A DNA stretch of 64,000 nucleotides, taken from contig OY992832.1 in NCBI GenBank assembly GCA_963921425.1, forward strand, positions 11,407,249-11,471,248, written 5' to 3'. Source of the stretch: Dryas octopetala. Its lineage: Eukaryota > Streptophyta > Magnoliopsida > Rosales > Rosaceae. Below are positions 1 through 13,522 of the stretch, in pieces (the first letter of the stretch is position 1; each line of letters starts with the position of its first letter). Under the pieces are notes generated by a model, which saw only the letters and a program-made list of their open reading frames with translations, made no database searches and was not told the origin of the DNA. The translations under genes were made by a program, and so were the position numbers.

Positions 1-79
1 CAGCAATTTTTGGCTGTTTCTTTTACTGTTTCATCTACATATATCTGATGAGAGTTCTGTCTTTGAATGTAAAAACAAG

Positions 80-3000
80 TATTCTGCTACATATCGATTC
101 AGTCGAGCTTGCATGATAAGCAATTCCACTGGGGTTGAGGGGAGTAATCAACTTCAAGCGAGCTTTATTCTGCCTGACATTATTAAGCTAGCATCGGAGG
201 CTAAATCCGGCTCACTTGCAATCTTGCTTGTCAGCTTTGGTATGTGTTAATACGTGAAATTTGATTGACATGGGAGCATTTTAGGTGGATGTCATTCCAA
301 TGTTTGGGCTCATTACACTATTTTCTTGCAGTGGGAGCACAGAATCCATTTCGTGGAATCAATTTATCCAAGGGTCCTATAGATATGGCTTCATTTCCTT
401 GTATGAAAAACTTTACTTACTTAGCTCTGCTGCATATTTGAACATCGATGTCATTTTGATATGTTTAACTGTTTACATGCCATTGGCTATCTAGGAGTGA
501 TAAGTCTGGCTTAGTTTTTGCAATTGGGATACTTTAGTAAAATTGACATAACTTTATGTTTTTCATGACATAGGCACATTGCATTTTTTTTTTTTGGTGG
601 AAAAGATAGGTACATAGCATGTTTATAGATAAAATATTTAATCATATGAGCCTTTTACAACTTTTTGGAATTAATGGAGATAAAGTTGATATAACTCAGA
701 ATAACTCTGGAAAAACGGTAAAGGGTAAGAAGAAGCGATTGATCTCTTGTGATGCTCAATATTTTATAAATTTAACCGTACTCATAAAATGAGAACACCC
801 GGGGAACCACCTTAAATGAAAATAAAAACTCCAGAAATTTATAAAGTTTTGACATAATTTACCCAAAATTAAAAATAAGATAAGATATGAAGAGTATACT
901 TTATATTCTAAATGTCATGCCCTTTTTCTTATCTAAAATGGTAATAAATGTTTCTTCACACCAATACATTGAGGGTGAAAGGTGAATCATATTCATTACT
1001 TGTAATCATGAAAATTATTTTCCCAAGTTTATTTTGTTTTTGCTTATGAGATTGATTTTCCCAAATTACTTTCAATTTTACTTGACAGCAAATGTTGGAG
1101 GTTATTGTCTATGGAGCAAGATACCACTGGAATTACTTTATATCTCATGGGAGAATTCTCCTAATTTTGGATTGGGACAGAGAGCTGAGATGATGTCAAC
1201 TATTGACATGCGCTCTTGCTTCTTGAAGGTATGGCATCATCAGATGGCTTTTGATTAACTATTTGTCTTCTTTCCTGACAAAGAGTATACTTGCAGTTGA
1301 TGTACATGTTCTTCTTTCCTCCTGCAGTTGAGCTGTTTAAATGAGGACAAGTGCCTGATGATTGCAATTCCATATAATCCAGAAACTGTTGTATGTTCTA
1401 TTCCCAGTATATTCTTGTTCTATTCCAAGTATTCTCTTCTGGGAAATTGTTGCTGATGGATATCTGTTACTTTTACTTTTTGGGGTATCAAAGATCATAT
1501 CCCAGCAAGTGCAGGTCACCATTTCTGCAGAGGAGTTTGGTGCCAGGGAAAAATCTCCTTACAATACATACATATGCAGTGACATTCCTTCTTCATCATT
1601 ATCTCATATTCTTCGGTAATCATCATCTTCTCATTTAGTTAATATGTCTATTTATGTCATTCTGTTTATTGGTCCTCATTTTTTTTGTTTCTATGGAATC
1701 ATTGTTAGTTTTTTTTTTTCCTGGAGTGATTGTTCAATATTTCACCTTAATTGTGTGGATTGATTGTTTATGTACCCTCTTTGTTTACTACTCATATTCA
1801 GTTTTAACACACATTAATGCCTTTTCTACTGCAACGTGGTTCAGTTCATAATAAAAGGTTGAAAATTCTGCGTCAATCACTGAAGCTAATTCTATAACAA
1901 ATTAGATGTGTTTTTTTGTTTGATCTTTAACTTGATGTGCTTTCAGCATAGTGGTTCTACACATTGAGTCTTTCATAGCATCATTATGTTAATATTCAGG
2001 GAAACATGCAAATTATGAGGGCAAATTTTGTATCATCTTTTTTTCTTTTTTGTTTGTTAGTTCCACATTAGTGTCTCCCAGGTAGTACCCTTGCAGCTAG
2101 AACATACTTGCTTGACTATAGTCTCACTGTGACATGATTGAGACAGTGTTCTTTTCATTTGCAAATATGACATGTATGCTTACTTTTTAGGGTGTCTTCT
2201 TAAATTTTATCATTTTCTTGTTCAACTGAAATGGAAGTGGTTAATAATTGGTATCTTGGTAACTTTTGCATAAGAATAGACTCCATGAGCTTTAATTTAG
2301 ATATACTCCCAAAAAACTTTTACATAGGTCTTTTTTATTTGCACCTAAATGGATGTAGTGCTGTTCACGGAGAAGGCAAAATGTGTGCGATCTAAAGCTG
2401 ATTGTTTTTTAAGTTGGGACGTATATTTCTTTTGTGTTTGAGCTCTTGAGGGTATGCTTAAAAATATTTGCTGCTTGTTTTTGTCCAGGTTAAGGGCAGG
2501 AAATGTGATTTTTAATTATAGATACTACAACAATACATTGCAAAGGACAGAAGGTATCAACGATTTTTTTTTTGTGACTTCTAATTATAATATTTCATTC
2601 TGGGACAACTTCAACATCTTAAAGTTAAAAGATGAAAAATGGTAATTTTATTTCATACTTCCATTTCCTTGTGAATGAATATAATAATAATATTAATCTT
2701 CTTGCATTGTGATTAATGATGGTTTCTTTTTTTCTAAGATTTTTTTGTCCTCTCTCACATTTCGCAACTGATATTTTTTTCCCTTCACTGTATCCTTTGT
2801 TCTAATCATTTGTTCATCTTGCAGTAACTGAAGACTTTTCCTGTCCATTTTGCTTGATTAAATGTGCAAGCTTTAAGGTTTAAATTTCTCCCAGATTCTT
2901 TTTTGTATATCCCTTTTTATTATTGTTTATTGTGATAGATTATGTTTTGAAGTGAATTAGTTTTTCACATCCTAACAGCTTAAGCTTTTAGGAAAAAGTA

Positions 3001-6000
3001 ACAAATTATCATGGTATCAAAGCAGGAGGTTCTGTGTTCAAATTGTGATCCACTACTCTCCTTCACATTTTAAAAAAGTCTGCTGTCCACTCATGTGTTG
3101 AAGACTTGGTCCACACATGAGGGGGAGTGTTAAAGTGAATAGAATCTCTGAATCCTAATAGCTTAAGCTTTTAGGAAAAGTACAAATTTAGCAATCTGAA
3201 AATGAACCAATAGTTGGTGAATTTTATTGTCTGATGCTTATAAATTTTTCAATCTTTGTTGTATAGGGTCTGAGATATCATTTGACCGCATCACATGATC
3301 TCTTCAACTTCGAATTTTGGGTTGGTAATCTTTGAGAATCTTTGTGGGCTTATACTCATTTTAATATGGTAGACCTTGACTACTAAACTGATGAATGTTT
3401 ATAGGTAACTGAAGAGTATCAAGCTGTAAATGTGTCTCTGAAAATTGATAATTGGGGATCTGAGGTACACGATTCTCTTATTATTATTTATGACACTGTT
3501 TCTGTTTGCTGCTCAGGCTGTATGCTCACATACCATTGTCACAATTGGTTCTACATGTTCACTTATTGGGTAATCTTCCCAAATGATTAAGGAAGGCCGA
3601 TTTTCACACATTTTTTGCATGGTAGAGTAGAAGTAAAATTTGTCAATGATCAAGTTCCATATTAACAAAAATATTTAGTTTCCATTCAGCCAAGGAATTT
3701 AATATGACAGAAGTATATCAATCGTTATCATTACTCAAGGAATTGTGCGAATCTCGGACAAGGAAGTATATCAAATGTTTTGAATTTGGAATTAGATTAG
3801 GGGAATTCATCATGATATGACTTAATTTTTCTGCTTTCTTCGGAAATGCATGTTGAAATGGTAAAGCTGATGTTTGTAGTTGAAGATGACAGAAGAAAGT
3901 ACTGTTTGTTTTGTCATTTTATCAATTGCTGATTGATTACAGTCTGTCAATTGTGACAATATATTTTCTCTTCGCAAATGGATGATACAAACAGAATACA
4001 CAAATATCTTAATAACTAGCTCTGGAAATTTAGATCTTAATTTTTCTCTTCAGATTGTCGCTGATGGTGTTGATCCTAAGCTACAAGTATTCTTCTTTTG
4101 GTAAGTTTTCTCTTATTTCTTGGGCCATAGGTTGACCCAATAAGTTTCTTTAATCTTATATTATTTTAGTTGATGAATGCCTTAAACTGAAACGAGTAAG
4201 CTCTTACATATGTCCAGCGCAAAGCCACTTAGACGCAGAAGACCCAAGACCCAGAACCAAAATGCAAAGCATGTACATCCTCATGCTTTAGAGTCTGACT
4301 TGCCTGCAGGACACTGTGAGCTTTTGGACAAGGCTGATGGTACACATCCTTTTCTCATGCCCACATAAACAGTCTGAACTGGCTCTCTGATCAATAATTT
4401 TAAAAAATTTGGAGGGATAAGGTGTTGTTGTAGCTCTATTAATTATTCCTCTTCATATATATATATATATATTACATTTTTGGCAGCGGGTGCGTGCTTG
4501 CTTTAAAATCAGACATTCTTTTCCAAATAAAAAAGAAGAGGGTAAGACAGACAACCATGATGAAAAAGATAGAACGAATCAGGATTTTTAAACTCTGTAC
4601 CAAACAATCAAATTTTCTTTTAGCTAAAAGTTATTTTCAATTAAATTTGTGTAAAAGATATATCTTAGTACTGAAGAAACTTGACATGAATAGATTACTT
4701 GTCTGTTAATTCCTTGAAAATTATGTCCATGTCTCATCAATTATGGATCAACCAGTCCTGCTGCATTGTTTTGATCTAGTTGATTGGATTACTGTTAGGA
4801 ACTCAAAAGTGTTCCTGACATAGTGAATCTGAACATGTTCTGCAACATGAAATTTCCAGACTGCAGACTGCAGATGAGATATCATTGATCTCCTGGAGCC
4901 TCCTGGAGACCTATGTAGTAACCTCCTTCAGGTGCCTACAAAACATCCTTCAAATACTATTTATTACTTAAAATTCACTTAAATTAGGCCTTAATGGCTG
5001 AAGAATGTTTCTGTAATGAGGACTTAGTTTGGAGTGAAATGATGAGTAGCTATTCTTGGTCAATAAGTTTGGATGCAATGAAATAGGTAGGGCCAACCAG
5101 TTGTTTCATAATTGTTGGGAAGTATATTAGAAACTACCCTGTGAGATGATTTCAAAACATTCAGTTAACTCATTACATTGTAATTTTTTATTTATCCTCA
5201 TCTTCAAGAGAAATTTGGAGTGTATTATTCTTTTAAGCACACTGAACTAAAATCTCCTCTTGTGCTCAATCTGCGGATATTGTCATCGAACACAACTTCT
5301 TACTCAGATCCTCATTCTAGTAAAGGTGATAAGGCTAGGATATCAGGTCGGAATGATTTGTAGAATGTTATGGTTGGTGCTGCAGTCTTTGCAATTTGTT
5401 TCACCCAGCATTAATGTTTCAGGGGTTTCAAGTTCCATACCACAATCATATGCTGATCCTAGTTGTGTTCAATCAGTATCTGGAAACAATTTTGCACCTC
5501 CAGCAATGCTGCTGTTCGCAAAGACAAGAAAGTTATCTGTTGAACGTTCAGACCCTAGAAAGTATGTTCTTTTTCTTTTTTAAGTCGAACCGTAAAAAGC
5601 ATGTTCAGTTTTTCATATATCATTTATATGTTCCTGCATGTAGCCACATAGATGAATACGGTTTTTATATAAAGTTTTCTCTACACTTTCAGCTGTGCCC
5701 TCCTGCGGAAGCGACAGTTTTTTCACTCGCATAGGGCTCAGGTGAGACCTATATGATGAATGATTTTGTTTCAATACCCATTATGTTTTTTTCTTTTATT
5801 CTCCCCTCCCCCCCCCAACCCCCTTCCCTGCCCCTGCGAAGTGCATATTTCAATCATCATTTATTTGTGAAATTGCAATTTATGGTAGCTTTTGTTTACA
5901 CTAGAGACACTTGAATTTTCCAATTTTCTTCTCATGGTGTGTGAACAAGATGAGTCCATTCTGATTATATGGTGGATCAACAGAAGTGTGCTTCTTATTT

Positions 6001-8053
6001 TATATTTTATAACATTTTAGTTAATATTTTCTTTGCCTTAGCACTTGCACTTGTATATAATCATGGGTCTGTAATTGTTATGACTAACTATATTGTTATG
6101 TTAGAACAGTTACAGACCTCCAGGTCATGCTTTCTTTAGGAAAAAAAGTGTCCAGTATCAAATCAGATAAGATTGCCTAAGGGTTTGTATGCATTTTTAT
6201 ATATGTATGGTTGTGTGCATTTGTTTTTGTTTAGTACTAGTAAGTGGATAAACTATGAAGCCTTAAAATGCCATGGAAGAGAAAATGGGACAGCTTTCAG
6301 ATGGTTACATTATGTAGTTCTTTTTGGTTTGGTATATTACTTATTCAAACATTATAGTTATGTGCTTTACAATCTTTTAGTCAAGCACTTTGTGTTATTT
6401 CTTGCTTGAGTAATTAGCAAACCCTTGTGCTGGTACTCTTAATAGGGTGTGAGAAATAGTGGTTGTTGAATTGACTATCCTAGCTGCAGCTCTTCATATG
6501 TCCTAAAGGAATCTCTCTTTAGTTTTACTTAGAAATTTGATCTCTCTTTTTGGCCCATAGTATTTAAATGCCACTTTTGCTTAGAATATATGCAGCACTG
6601 TATTTCAAATATTTTTTTTCCTTATGCTTGAAGCCAATGGCGTTGGAACAAGTTTTGTCAGATCAGGATAGTGAGGATGAGGTTGATGACGATGTTGCTG
6701 ATTTTGAAGATCGAAGGGTATGCTAACTCTCTCTCTCTCTCTGTCTGGTGCAATAGAATATTTTGTTTGGACAACTAACTTCTGGTTGGATATGACAACT
6801 ATTGATGGCTACTTGAGGTGTTGAAGAATGATTTTGGTCAGCTAGATTTTATTTATTTTACATGCATGCATGCACGGATGAACTGTGCTTTCTTAATCCA
6901 GTTGTTGACACCTTTGTCCAGTGGGATTTTATATTCAAAGAAAATGAATAAGTTATTTTTCACTCTATTGTAGATGCTTGATGATTTTGTTGATGTGACT
7001 AAAGATGAGAAGCAAATGATGCATATGTGGAACTCCTTTGTGAGGAAGCAACAGTAATTTTCTCTCTTCACTTTGCTTATTTTCTGTTTCATAAACGTCG
7101 TTATTATTATTATTTTTTTTGCCCTTGTATTAGAAACCATCATATGCCATGACAGCCAGCATTCACACACACCCAGCTTTATTATTGCAAGTTAAATCAA
7201 GAAATAAGACACATTCATAATTTCATACTAAGTTCATGTGATGAACTCCTAGAGAATTCTTTTTTGAAATTATCGTACAATCGTATGCTTTAAAGAAAGT
7301 CTTCTGTTGTTTGAGGCATTCCCAATTAGTACTTAGTATCCATTATCAGCCATGTCTTTAAGAATTAAGAACAATGTGTTATCAAATTTCTGATATTACT
7401 GTATTGGTCAAGTATTTGTATCCAATATACCCACACTATGGTTATCTTGAATGGGATGTAGCAATGTATGCTAATTGCAAGAAAGCTCAATGGGAGAAAG
7501 CCTTATGCTGATTTTGGTCAGGTCCACTACATGAATCTTTTAAAGTAAGCTCTATCTTGAGCTATATACCTTTGCTATCGTATCTCACCAACTTGATTTA
7601 TGTGGTATTAAGTTGAAACTTACCTTGAATCAAAACATTCCTTAATGCATCTAGTTTTTATTTTAGTTTTTTGAATATAATGTGCTTTAATGGCTACATT
7701 TTCAAATTTAACATACAGCAGACAAGGATGCTGTTGGATATCATGTTACCTTTTGGCAGATTTCTTCATGGTGCTTTATATTGCTAAATGATGGCCAAGA
7801 TCGTTTTCACATGTGCGGAAAAAATTAGTTTTCTTTTGATTCCTTTGCTAGAATTTTTGCTTTAATGATGTCAGGGTGCTGGCCGATGGTCATATTCCTT
7901 GGGCGTGTGAGGCATTTTCGAGATTGCATGGATCTGACCTTGTCAAATCCCCGGCCCTGATATGGTAATGGTTCACTCTTGTGTTGTCAACTGTAGTCAT
8001 GCACATCTAATTCCGTCCTCAAAATTTACTATTTTCTAATTATGGTGAACAAC

Positions 8054-8094
<41 letters not shown>

Positions 8095-8572
8095 CTAGAT
8101 TGGTATTCTGTTAGTTAATATTCATATATGTCATAAAATGAGGACCTAAATAAAACATCGAGTCTGATTTGGTGACTATTCTCAGAAATTCCGTGAAGTT
8201 TTTTTATTTGCCACTATTTATAAACTCTGGACTTGTGCATTCTCATGGCCGGCCCCTTTGATAATTTGATATGCTAGTGGTACTATATTTATTACACACA
8301 CGTACACACACTCACGCACGTGATGGAAATCTGTATTGGAGTGTGTGATGGAAGTCTGTAGCTTGCTTTAGGAGAAAATGTAGTATTTATCATGCTCGTC
8401 TCTATTGATGAGAATTTGAGAATCTCAAATTAATGAGAAATGACTTTTCAGGTGTTGGAGATTATTTATGATCAAATTGTGGAATCATGGTCTCCTTGAT
8501 GCACGCACCATGAACAACTGTAACATTATTCTTGAACAATGTCAAAGCCAGGCTTCGGATCCCAGAAGTTGA
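80..8572 (+). CDS. EMF2: EMF2-like Polycomb (PRC2) subunit, VEFS-box protein; 3' part of gene
   Basis: The product is the plant counterpart of Su(z)12, a nuclear subunit of PRC2, which deposits H3K27 methylation and represses floral genes. I assembled 17 exons in one frame: 80-239, 332-400, 1089-1228, 1328-1390, 1515-1615, 2489-2553, 2825-2877, 3267-3320, 3405-3464, 4054-4100, 4218-4339, 5423-5561, 5693-5741, 6634-6717, 6974-7053, 7875-7964, 8452-8572. They give 498 codons plus stop. Visible family signatures are RFSRAC near the start, GGYCLWSKIP, a C2H2 finger (CPFC in 2825-2877, HLTASH in 3267-3320), KTRKLSVERSDPR, QFFHSHRAQPMALEQV, an acidic DSEDEVDDDVADFEDRR stretch, and the VEFS box (FVDVTKDEKQMMHMWNSFV, then HIPWACEAFSRLHG). 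The N-terminal roughly 130 residues lie outside the window. The 80 and 5423 acceptors are the least certain; 5423 was chosen because it restores phase. VRN2-type paralogues are an alternative, but EMF2 fits the full domain order better. Confidence 0.9.
2943..3184 (+). mobile_element. TRIM-like retroelement in an EMF2 intron
   Basis: Two related direct repeats of about 60 bp (2943-3003 and 3129-3184), each running from TG to CA and each containing AGCTTAAGCTTTTAGGAAAA, flank a short non-coding core. Just after the first repeat is TGGTATCAAAGC (3012-3023), close to the initiator-Met-tRNA primer-binding site. A purine tract GAGGGGGAG precedes the second repeat. This is the layout of a terminal-repeat retrotransposon in miniature. 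No clear target duplication was found. Confidence 0.55.
8059..8096 (+). repeat. Poly-T tract in EMF2 intron
   Basis: A run of about 38 T lies in the last EMF2 intron. It is a simple homopolymer, possibly the tail of an old retroposon inserted on the minus strand; nothing further supports that origin. Confidence 0.9.
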
Positions 8573-9937
8573 AAGTGATCATTTGTTCATTATAGTCAGG
8601 CCCCTATTTGTTATGTGCTTGAAGTTCATCGTTGGGCTGAAAGCATTTTCCATTTTGTTGTCTTGCTGTAATCAGCTGTATATGATTTCCAAATGAATGC
8701 AAAACTAAACTATACATCTCTCCTAACCTGAAAAAATATGCAAGTAGGGCAATGAACAGCAAAATTCATTATGTTTTCTGTGAATTAGTGTTCAGATTCA
8801 AATTTCCCTTCCCCTTTGTGTGTTTTAATTTTATTATATGAATGTTACCAACTAAATTAACAATAATAATACTAAATACTGAAACATTCCGACTCCTAAA
8901 AAGAAAATGTGAAAGAAATTTGTCATCATATATGGCATCGCAAGGGCCACAAAGATGCATGAGTTGCATGCGTCAGAGCTGAACTCACTTGTAGATAGTA
9001 CTATTGTTGCTGGCTGTCTGTGATATATATATGATATTTCAATATTTAATACTCATGCTTACGAGAAGGACAAAATCACATTCACAAAATTGCTTTTAAC
9101 TTTTTTTGGTAAAGAAAATTGCTGTATATTCAGTCAAAAACCACAGGCTAAAGGTTGTGGCAGCTGGAATTCTATAGACCTTGCCAGACAAGGAGCTCAA
9201 TATATAATTTTGGGTTTAGGGTTTATATGTAAGTTTCTCTAACATGTGGAGAAATTTCCTAGCACTTTATCATCGTTATGTGACTTAGGACACAAATCAG
9301 CACTTTATCATCATTATGTGACTTAAAAGGACCCACGGTTTCATTAAAAGATCATTTATGCAAAGAGTCAATCAAATTAATAATGATTCCATGATTCCAT
9401 GTGGAGGTGATGGATGGTCTAATTGTATTGAGGGGAAGTATACCATGTGATTCCATTACATGGGAATTAATATAGGAACCAGACAAACTCTGCAAATGTG
9501 TAAGCAATGTTGGGGAAACATAATTGAACAAAACAAAGAAAATGAAAAGTCATAGCAACTCCAAACAAACACACTGTCAAGAGAAAAGTTGCTGGCACAG
9601 TCACCATTGAATGTGGGGGTTGCTATTCATCACATTGGGTGGGGAAGGGGACAAATTCTATCTAACACTAAAGAAACACGTACAGACTAACGTTCTGGCT
9701 GGAATTGTAATTAATATAACTTAGTACAAGGAGTGATCCTAACTGTCATACACAGGCCACTAGCTTTTTACCCAAAATCAGTTTATATATAAAGGAAAAT
9801 ATTTGGGTCACTTCTAGTGGGTATTTCAAGGTCACCCCATCCCTCCAAATTTTGATTTCGGCAATGCTGATGCATGATCGAAATCGTTCACTTTTTAGAT
9901 AATCAATTAAAGATCATTTCTGTAAAAAAATCAAATC
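8573..9937. other. Spacer between EMF2 and the P450 array
   Basis: This stretch holds the EMF2 3' UTR and then an AT-rich spacer. Around 8930-9000 is sequence related to the distal 5' flank of other P450 copies (TGCGTCAGAGCTGA, also near 14258 and, as a shorter match, 26145). It also has a local direct repeat, AGCACTTTATCATC(A/G)TTATG, at about 9259 and 9300. TTTATATATAAAGG at 9781-9794 would be the TATA region of the broken first P450. No gene was seen. Confidence 0.6.
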
Positions 9938-12900
9938 TTTGAGTGGTTGAGACCAAAGAAATTGGAAACATGCCTTAGGCAGCAAGGTCTTGCAGGCAAT
10001 TCCTACAGGCTTTTGTTTGGAGACATGAAAGACAGCTCTATGTTGCTTAAACAAGCAAAATCCAAGCCCCTCAACCTCTCCACCTCCCATGATATAGCGC
10101 CACGTGTCATGCCCTTTACCCATCAAACTGTGAACACTTACGGTATGCCAAATGTTTCTTTACATCCTTAAACATTTCTACATCTGTATATGTGTCTATT
10201 CTGGTTATGGGGTATTGTATGTGTAAATCTTCTTAATTTTAAATTTTTAAGAGAACAAAAATATTTGCAGGCAAGAATTCTTTCATTTGGATTGGGCCCA
10301 TACCACTTATCAAGTTGCTAGCTACTGGTCTTATAAGCTATGAAGGTGAGAAATGGACTAAACACAGAAAGATAATCAACCCAGCATTCCATTTGGAGAA
10401 GCTAATTAAAGGTATGCTAGCTACTCTTGCCTACAATATGTATGAACAATTTGATTTATTCAAATTATCAATATAATGTTGAAAACTTATGGTTTTATTC
10501 ATTTTTTTTAATAACATCCCCTGTTTTTTTTTAATCAAATACCCTGTTTTTTTTTTTTTTTTTTTTTGTTGCTATAGGATATGTTACCGGCATTTTACCA
10601 AAGTTGTGGTGAGATGATTAATGAATAGGAGAGGTTGGTGCTTAAAGAAAGAAGGTTCATGTGAGCTTGATGTGTGGCCGTATATTCAAAATTTGACAGC
10701 CTATGTAATTTCTCGAACATCATTTGGAAGTAGTTATGAAGAAGGAAAGAAAATATTTCAACTTGTGAAAGAGCAAGCACAACTGACAATAAAAGCTATA
10801 CAGAGTGTTTACATTTCAGGATGAAGGTAATTAAAATTAAAGTTTATTCCCTATTAGTGTCAAGGAATAAAATTTCGGGTTTCGAGAAAATTTCAATGGA
10901 AATTTCGACGGAAATTTCGAAGATTTTTAAATTTCGACAGAAATTAGATGGAAATGACGAAAATTGCTATCAAAATACAGAAATTTTGAATGAAACTTTA
11001 TCATATGTTTATTTAACATATTATCTACTAAATTGATAAAAAAACATTGAAGAAATCAAATTATATAGTAGGTTTCATGTGATATAAGGTAAATATAATG
11101 CGCGCTGGAGCAAATACTATTAAATAAAATAAGTATAATGAATAAACAAAATTAGTATATTCTTTATACTGTATAATTTAATTATACATAAAATCTAAAC
11201 TCTAATACTCTATATATTCTATATACCCTAATACTTTTTATACTTTATAGTCTATACATTAAACTCTATATACTCTATATTCTTTAGGATATTAGGTTTT
11301 AAGCCCTTTAGGATACTTTTAATTATTTTTTTATATAGAAATGTATTAAAGTTTAAGGTTTAAGGTCCAATTGCCCAAAGGCCCCAAACCTCCCCTCATT
11401 TTTTTTCTTTTATTTTTCTTTCCCTGTGCCTCTCTCTTCAGTCTTTTTTTTTTTTTCCTTCCTTTTTTCTCGTGTCTCTTACCTAACTAAGCTTTGTCTT
11501 CACTAAGTGTAACAACCCAAATTTTGGCTTATGGTAATTTTGTTACTTAAATTTTTCAAATTTGTTTTAAGGTTTGTACGTTTAAAGGAATTAGAAATTT
11601 CTTTAAATTTATTTTAACTAACTTAGACCTTTGGTTGTGGTTCTAGAGCTTAGTTGTGTGAAAATGAATTTTAGAAAATGAAAATTTAAGAATTTGGTGA
11701 TTATTATTTTTTTCAAAATAAAATTATAAGAGTAGGATTTTTCATAATGTTTTTCAAAGCTATTTGACTATTTTGAGGTTATATGAAATTAGTACTCATC
11801 AATACGAGTCTGTAGAATTTTTCGGTGAATTATTTAGAGTCTCGAGCTATTTTTGGTGAATTTCTGAAGTTTTAGAAAATATAAAATATAAAAATTTCGA
11901 TAATTTCGATAAATTTCGGTAAATTTCGGCGAAATCTTCTCGAAAAATTATTAAACATGTGTTTCGATTTCGATACCCTAAAAAAACGAAATTTAATTCC
12001 TTGGATATTTAGTGTTGAGCTGGTAACTCTAGCTAGAAAAAGTTTTGTTTTTGATAATTAAACTAAGCTCATTAACCATATGAAATGATTATATTCATAC
12101 AACAAATGAAACCATATTACAAAGCTTTCTTTGTCACATTTGTACACACAGTCTGCAAGACTACTAGAGCATTTCAGTTACTTCAGTAGTCATATGCCTA
12201 TTTGTTCCCACTTCATTAGACTCAAACATGTTAAATCTCATGTCAAGTAGTAATTGAACCAAATGGATGCCCTGTTTTTATATTCTAGCTTCTGCTGTAA
12301 TTCCTAGTTTAAACATATCCAATGAGTATATTGCATGAAAAATGTAGTACTTGTCTTCTTCATATGTCTTCACAAAATGACTTGAAGTTGTACTGTTATT
12401 ATGAAGGTTTCTACCAACTAAGATGAACAGGAGGTGAAGGAAATTGACAAGGAAATAAAAGGTTTACTCAAGGGTATTATAAACAAAAGAGAAGAGGCGA
12501 TGAAGGCAGGTGAAGCCACTAAAGATGACTTATTGGGAATACTTATGGAATCCAATTTCAAGGAATTAAGGAACATGGGAACAACAAAAAGGTTGGGATG
12601 AGTATTCAAGATGTGATTGAGGAGTGTAAGCTGTTTTACTTTGCGGGGCAAGAGACCACTTCAGTGTTGCTAGCTTGTTTGGACAATGGTTTACTATGTC
12701 AAAATCAGAATTGGCAAGTTCGCGCAAGTCTTTGGAAGCAACAAACCAGACTTCGATGGGTTAACTCGCCTAAAAGTGGTAAGTATATACAATACATGAG
12801 AATGACATGCTTATAAAATTACCAAAACTTTATCTCCTCTACTTCTTCGACCTTGTTTTCCTTTCGATCTTTTTTCATGCCCCTGTTAGAAACAGAGATA

Positions 12901-13522
12901 AAATAAAATGAAATTACCCTTTGCATTTATTTGCTTCTCTAAAATTTTGAATGTCATGATGAGTTGATGACACAACTTTCATCTCATTTATTTTTTGGAT
13001 TATGTTAGTTGCTTGGTGCATGTTGTAGATGAATATATTTACTTGTGTAATGGATTTCTATGATATGTATAAACCTTTGAGTGTATAATGCCTCAGGTAA
13101 CCATGATTTTACTTGAAGTTCTTCGATTATACCCAGCAGTTGTTATACTTTCACGAACCACTGACAAGCAAACACAGCTCGGAAAATTATCATTACCAGC
13201 CGGAGTCCAAATCGGCTTGCCCACACTGCTTGTTCACCTTGACAAAGAGCTGTGGGGTGAAGATGCGAAGGAGTTCAAGCCAGAGAGGCTTTCAGAAGGA
13301 GTTTCAAAGGCAACAAAGGGTCAACTTTCATTCTTTCCATTCGGAGGGGGTCCTCGAATTTGCATTGGACAAAACTTTGCTATGATGGAGGCAAAAATGG
13401 CCTTGGCATTGATTTTACAACACTTCACCTTTGAGTTCTCTCCATCTTATGCTCATGCTCCTTCCTCAAATATGACCCTTCAACCACAATACGGAGCTCA
13501 TTTGATTTTGCACAAACGTTGA
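9938..13522 (+). pseudogene. CYP72A pseudogene 1 (broken, transposon in intron 3)
   Basis: All five exons are recognisable: 9938-10142, 10271-10411, 10578-10826, 12407-12778, 13097-13522. The gene is dead. Exon 1 lacks its start codon and membrane anchor. Exon 2 has lost 81 nt (27 codons, in frame) and gained 4 nt near its end. Exon 3 has TGG changed to TAG at 10626, a 4-nt insertion, and a second Trp-to-stop at its 3' end. Exon 4 has several one- to three-base indels and a 17-nt deletion between GCAAG direct repeats. Intron 3 carries a transposon of about 1.15 kb. Exon 5 is still fully open, with the heme loop [17 protein letters not shown], but reads PERL where the intact genes read PERF. 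It most resembles the gene at 15386. Confidence 0.93.
10861..12007 (+). mobile_element. AATTTCG-rich TIR element, copy 1 (hAT-like)
   Basis: The insertion lies in intron 3 of the pseudogene and is absent from the same intron at 16423. It starts CAAGGAATAAAATTTCG and ends near CGAAATTTAATTCCTTG (to 12003), an imperfect inverted pair. Flanking ATTAGTGT (10853-10860) and TTTAGTGT (12008-12015) look like an 8-bp target duplication with one change. AATTTCG units are repeated at both ends. No transposase ORF is visible, so the copy is non-autonomous. Two related copies lie at 19885 and 21303. Confidence 0.8.

Noticed and set aside
4494-4709. ORF in the EMF2 intron between 4339 and 5423
   Set aside because: Lys-rich AT-driven frame; the EMF2 reading phase joins 4339 directly to 5423 with a sensible protein, so no exon is needed here.
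6853-7170. 105-codon minus-strand ORF within EMF2
   Set aside because: It overlaps the VEFS-box exon 6974-7053 on the other strand and intron sequence; a shadow of the real gene.
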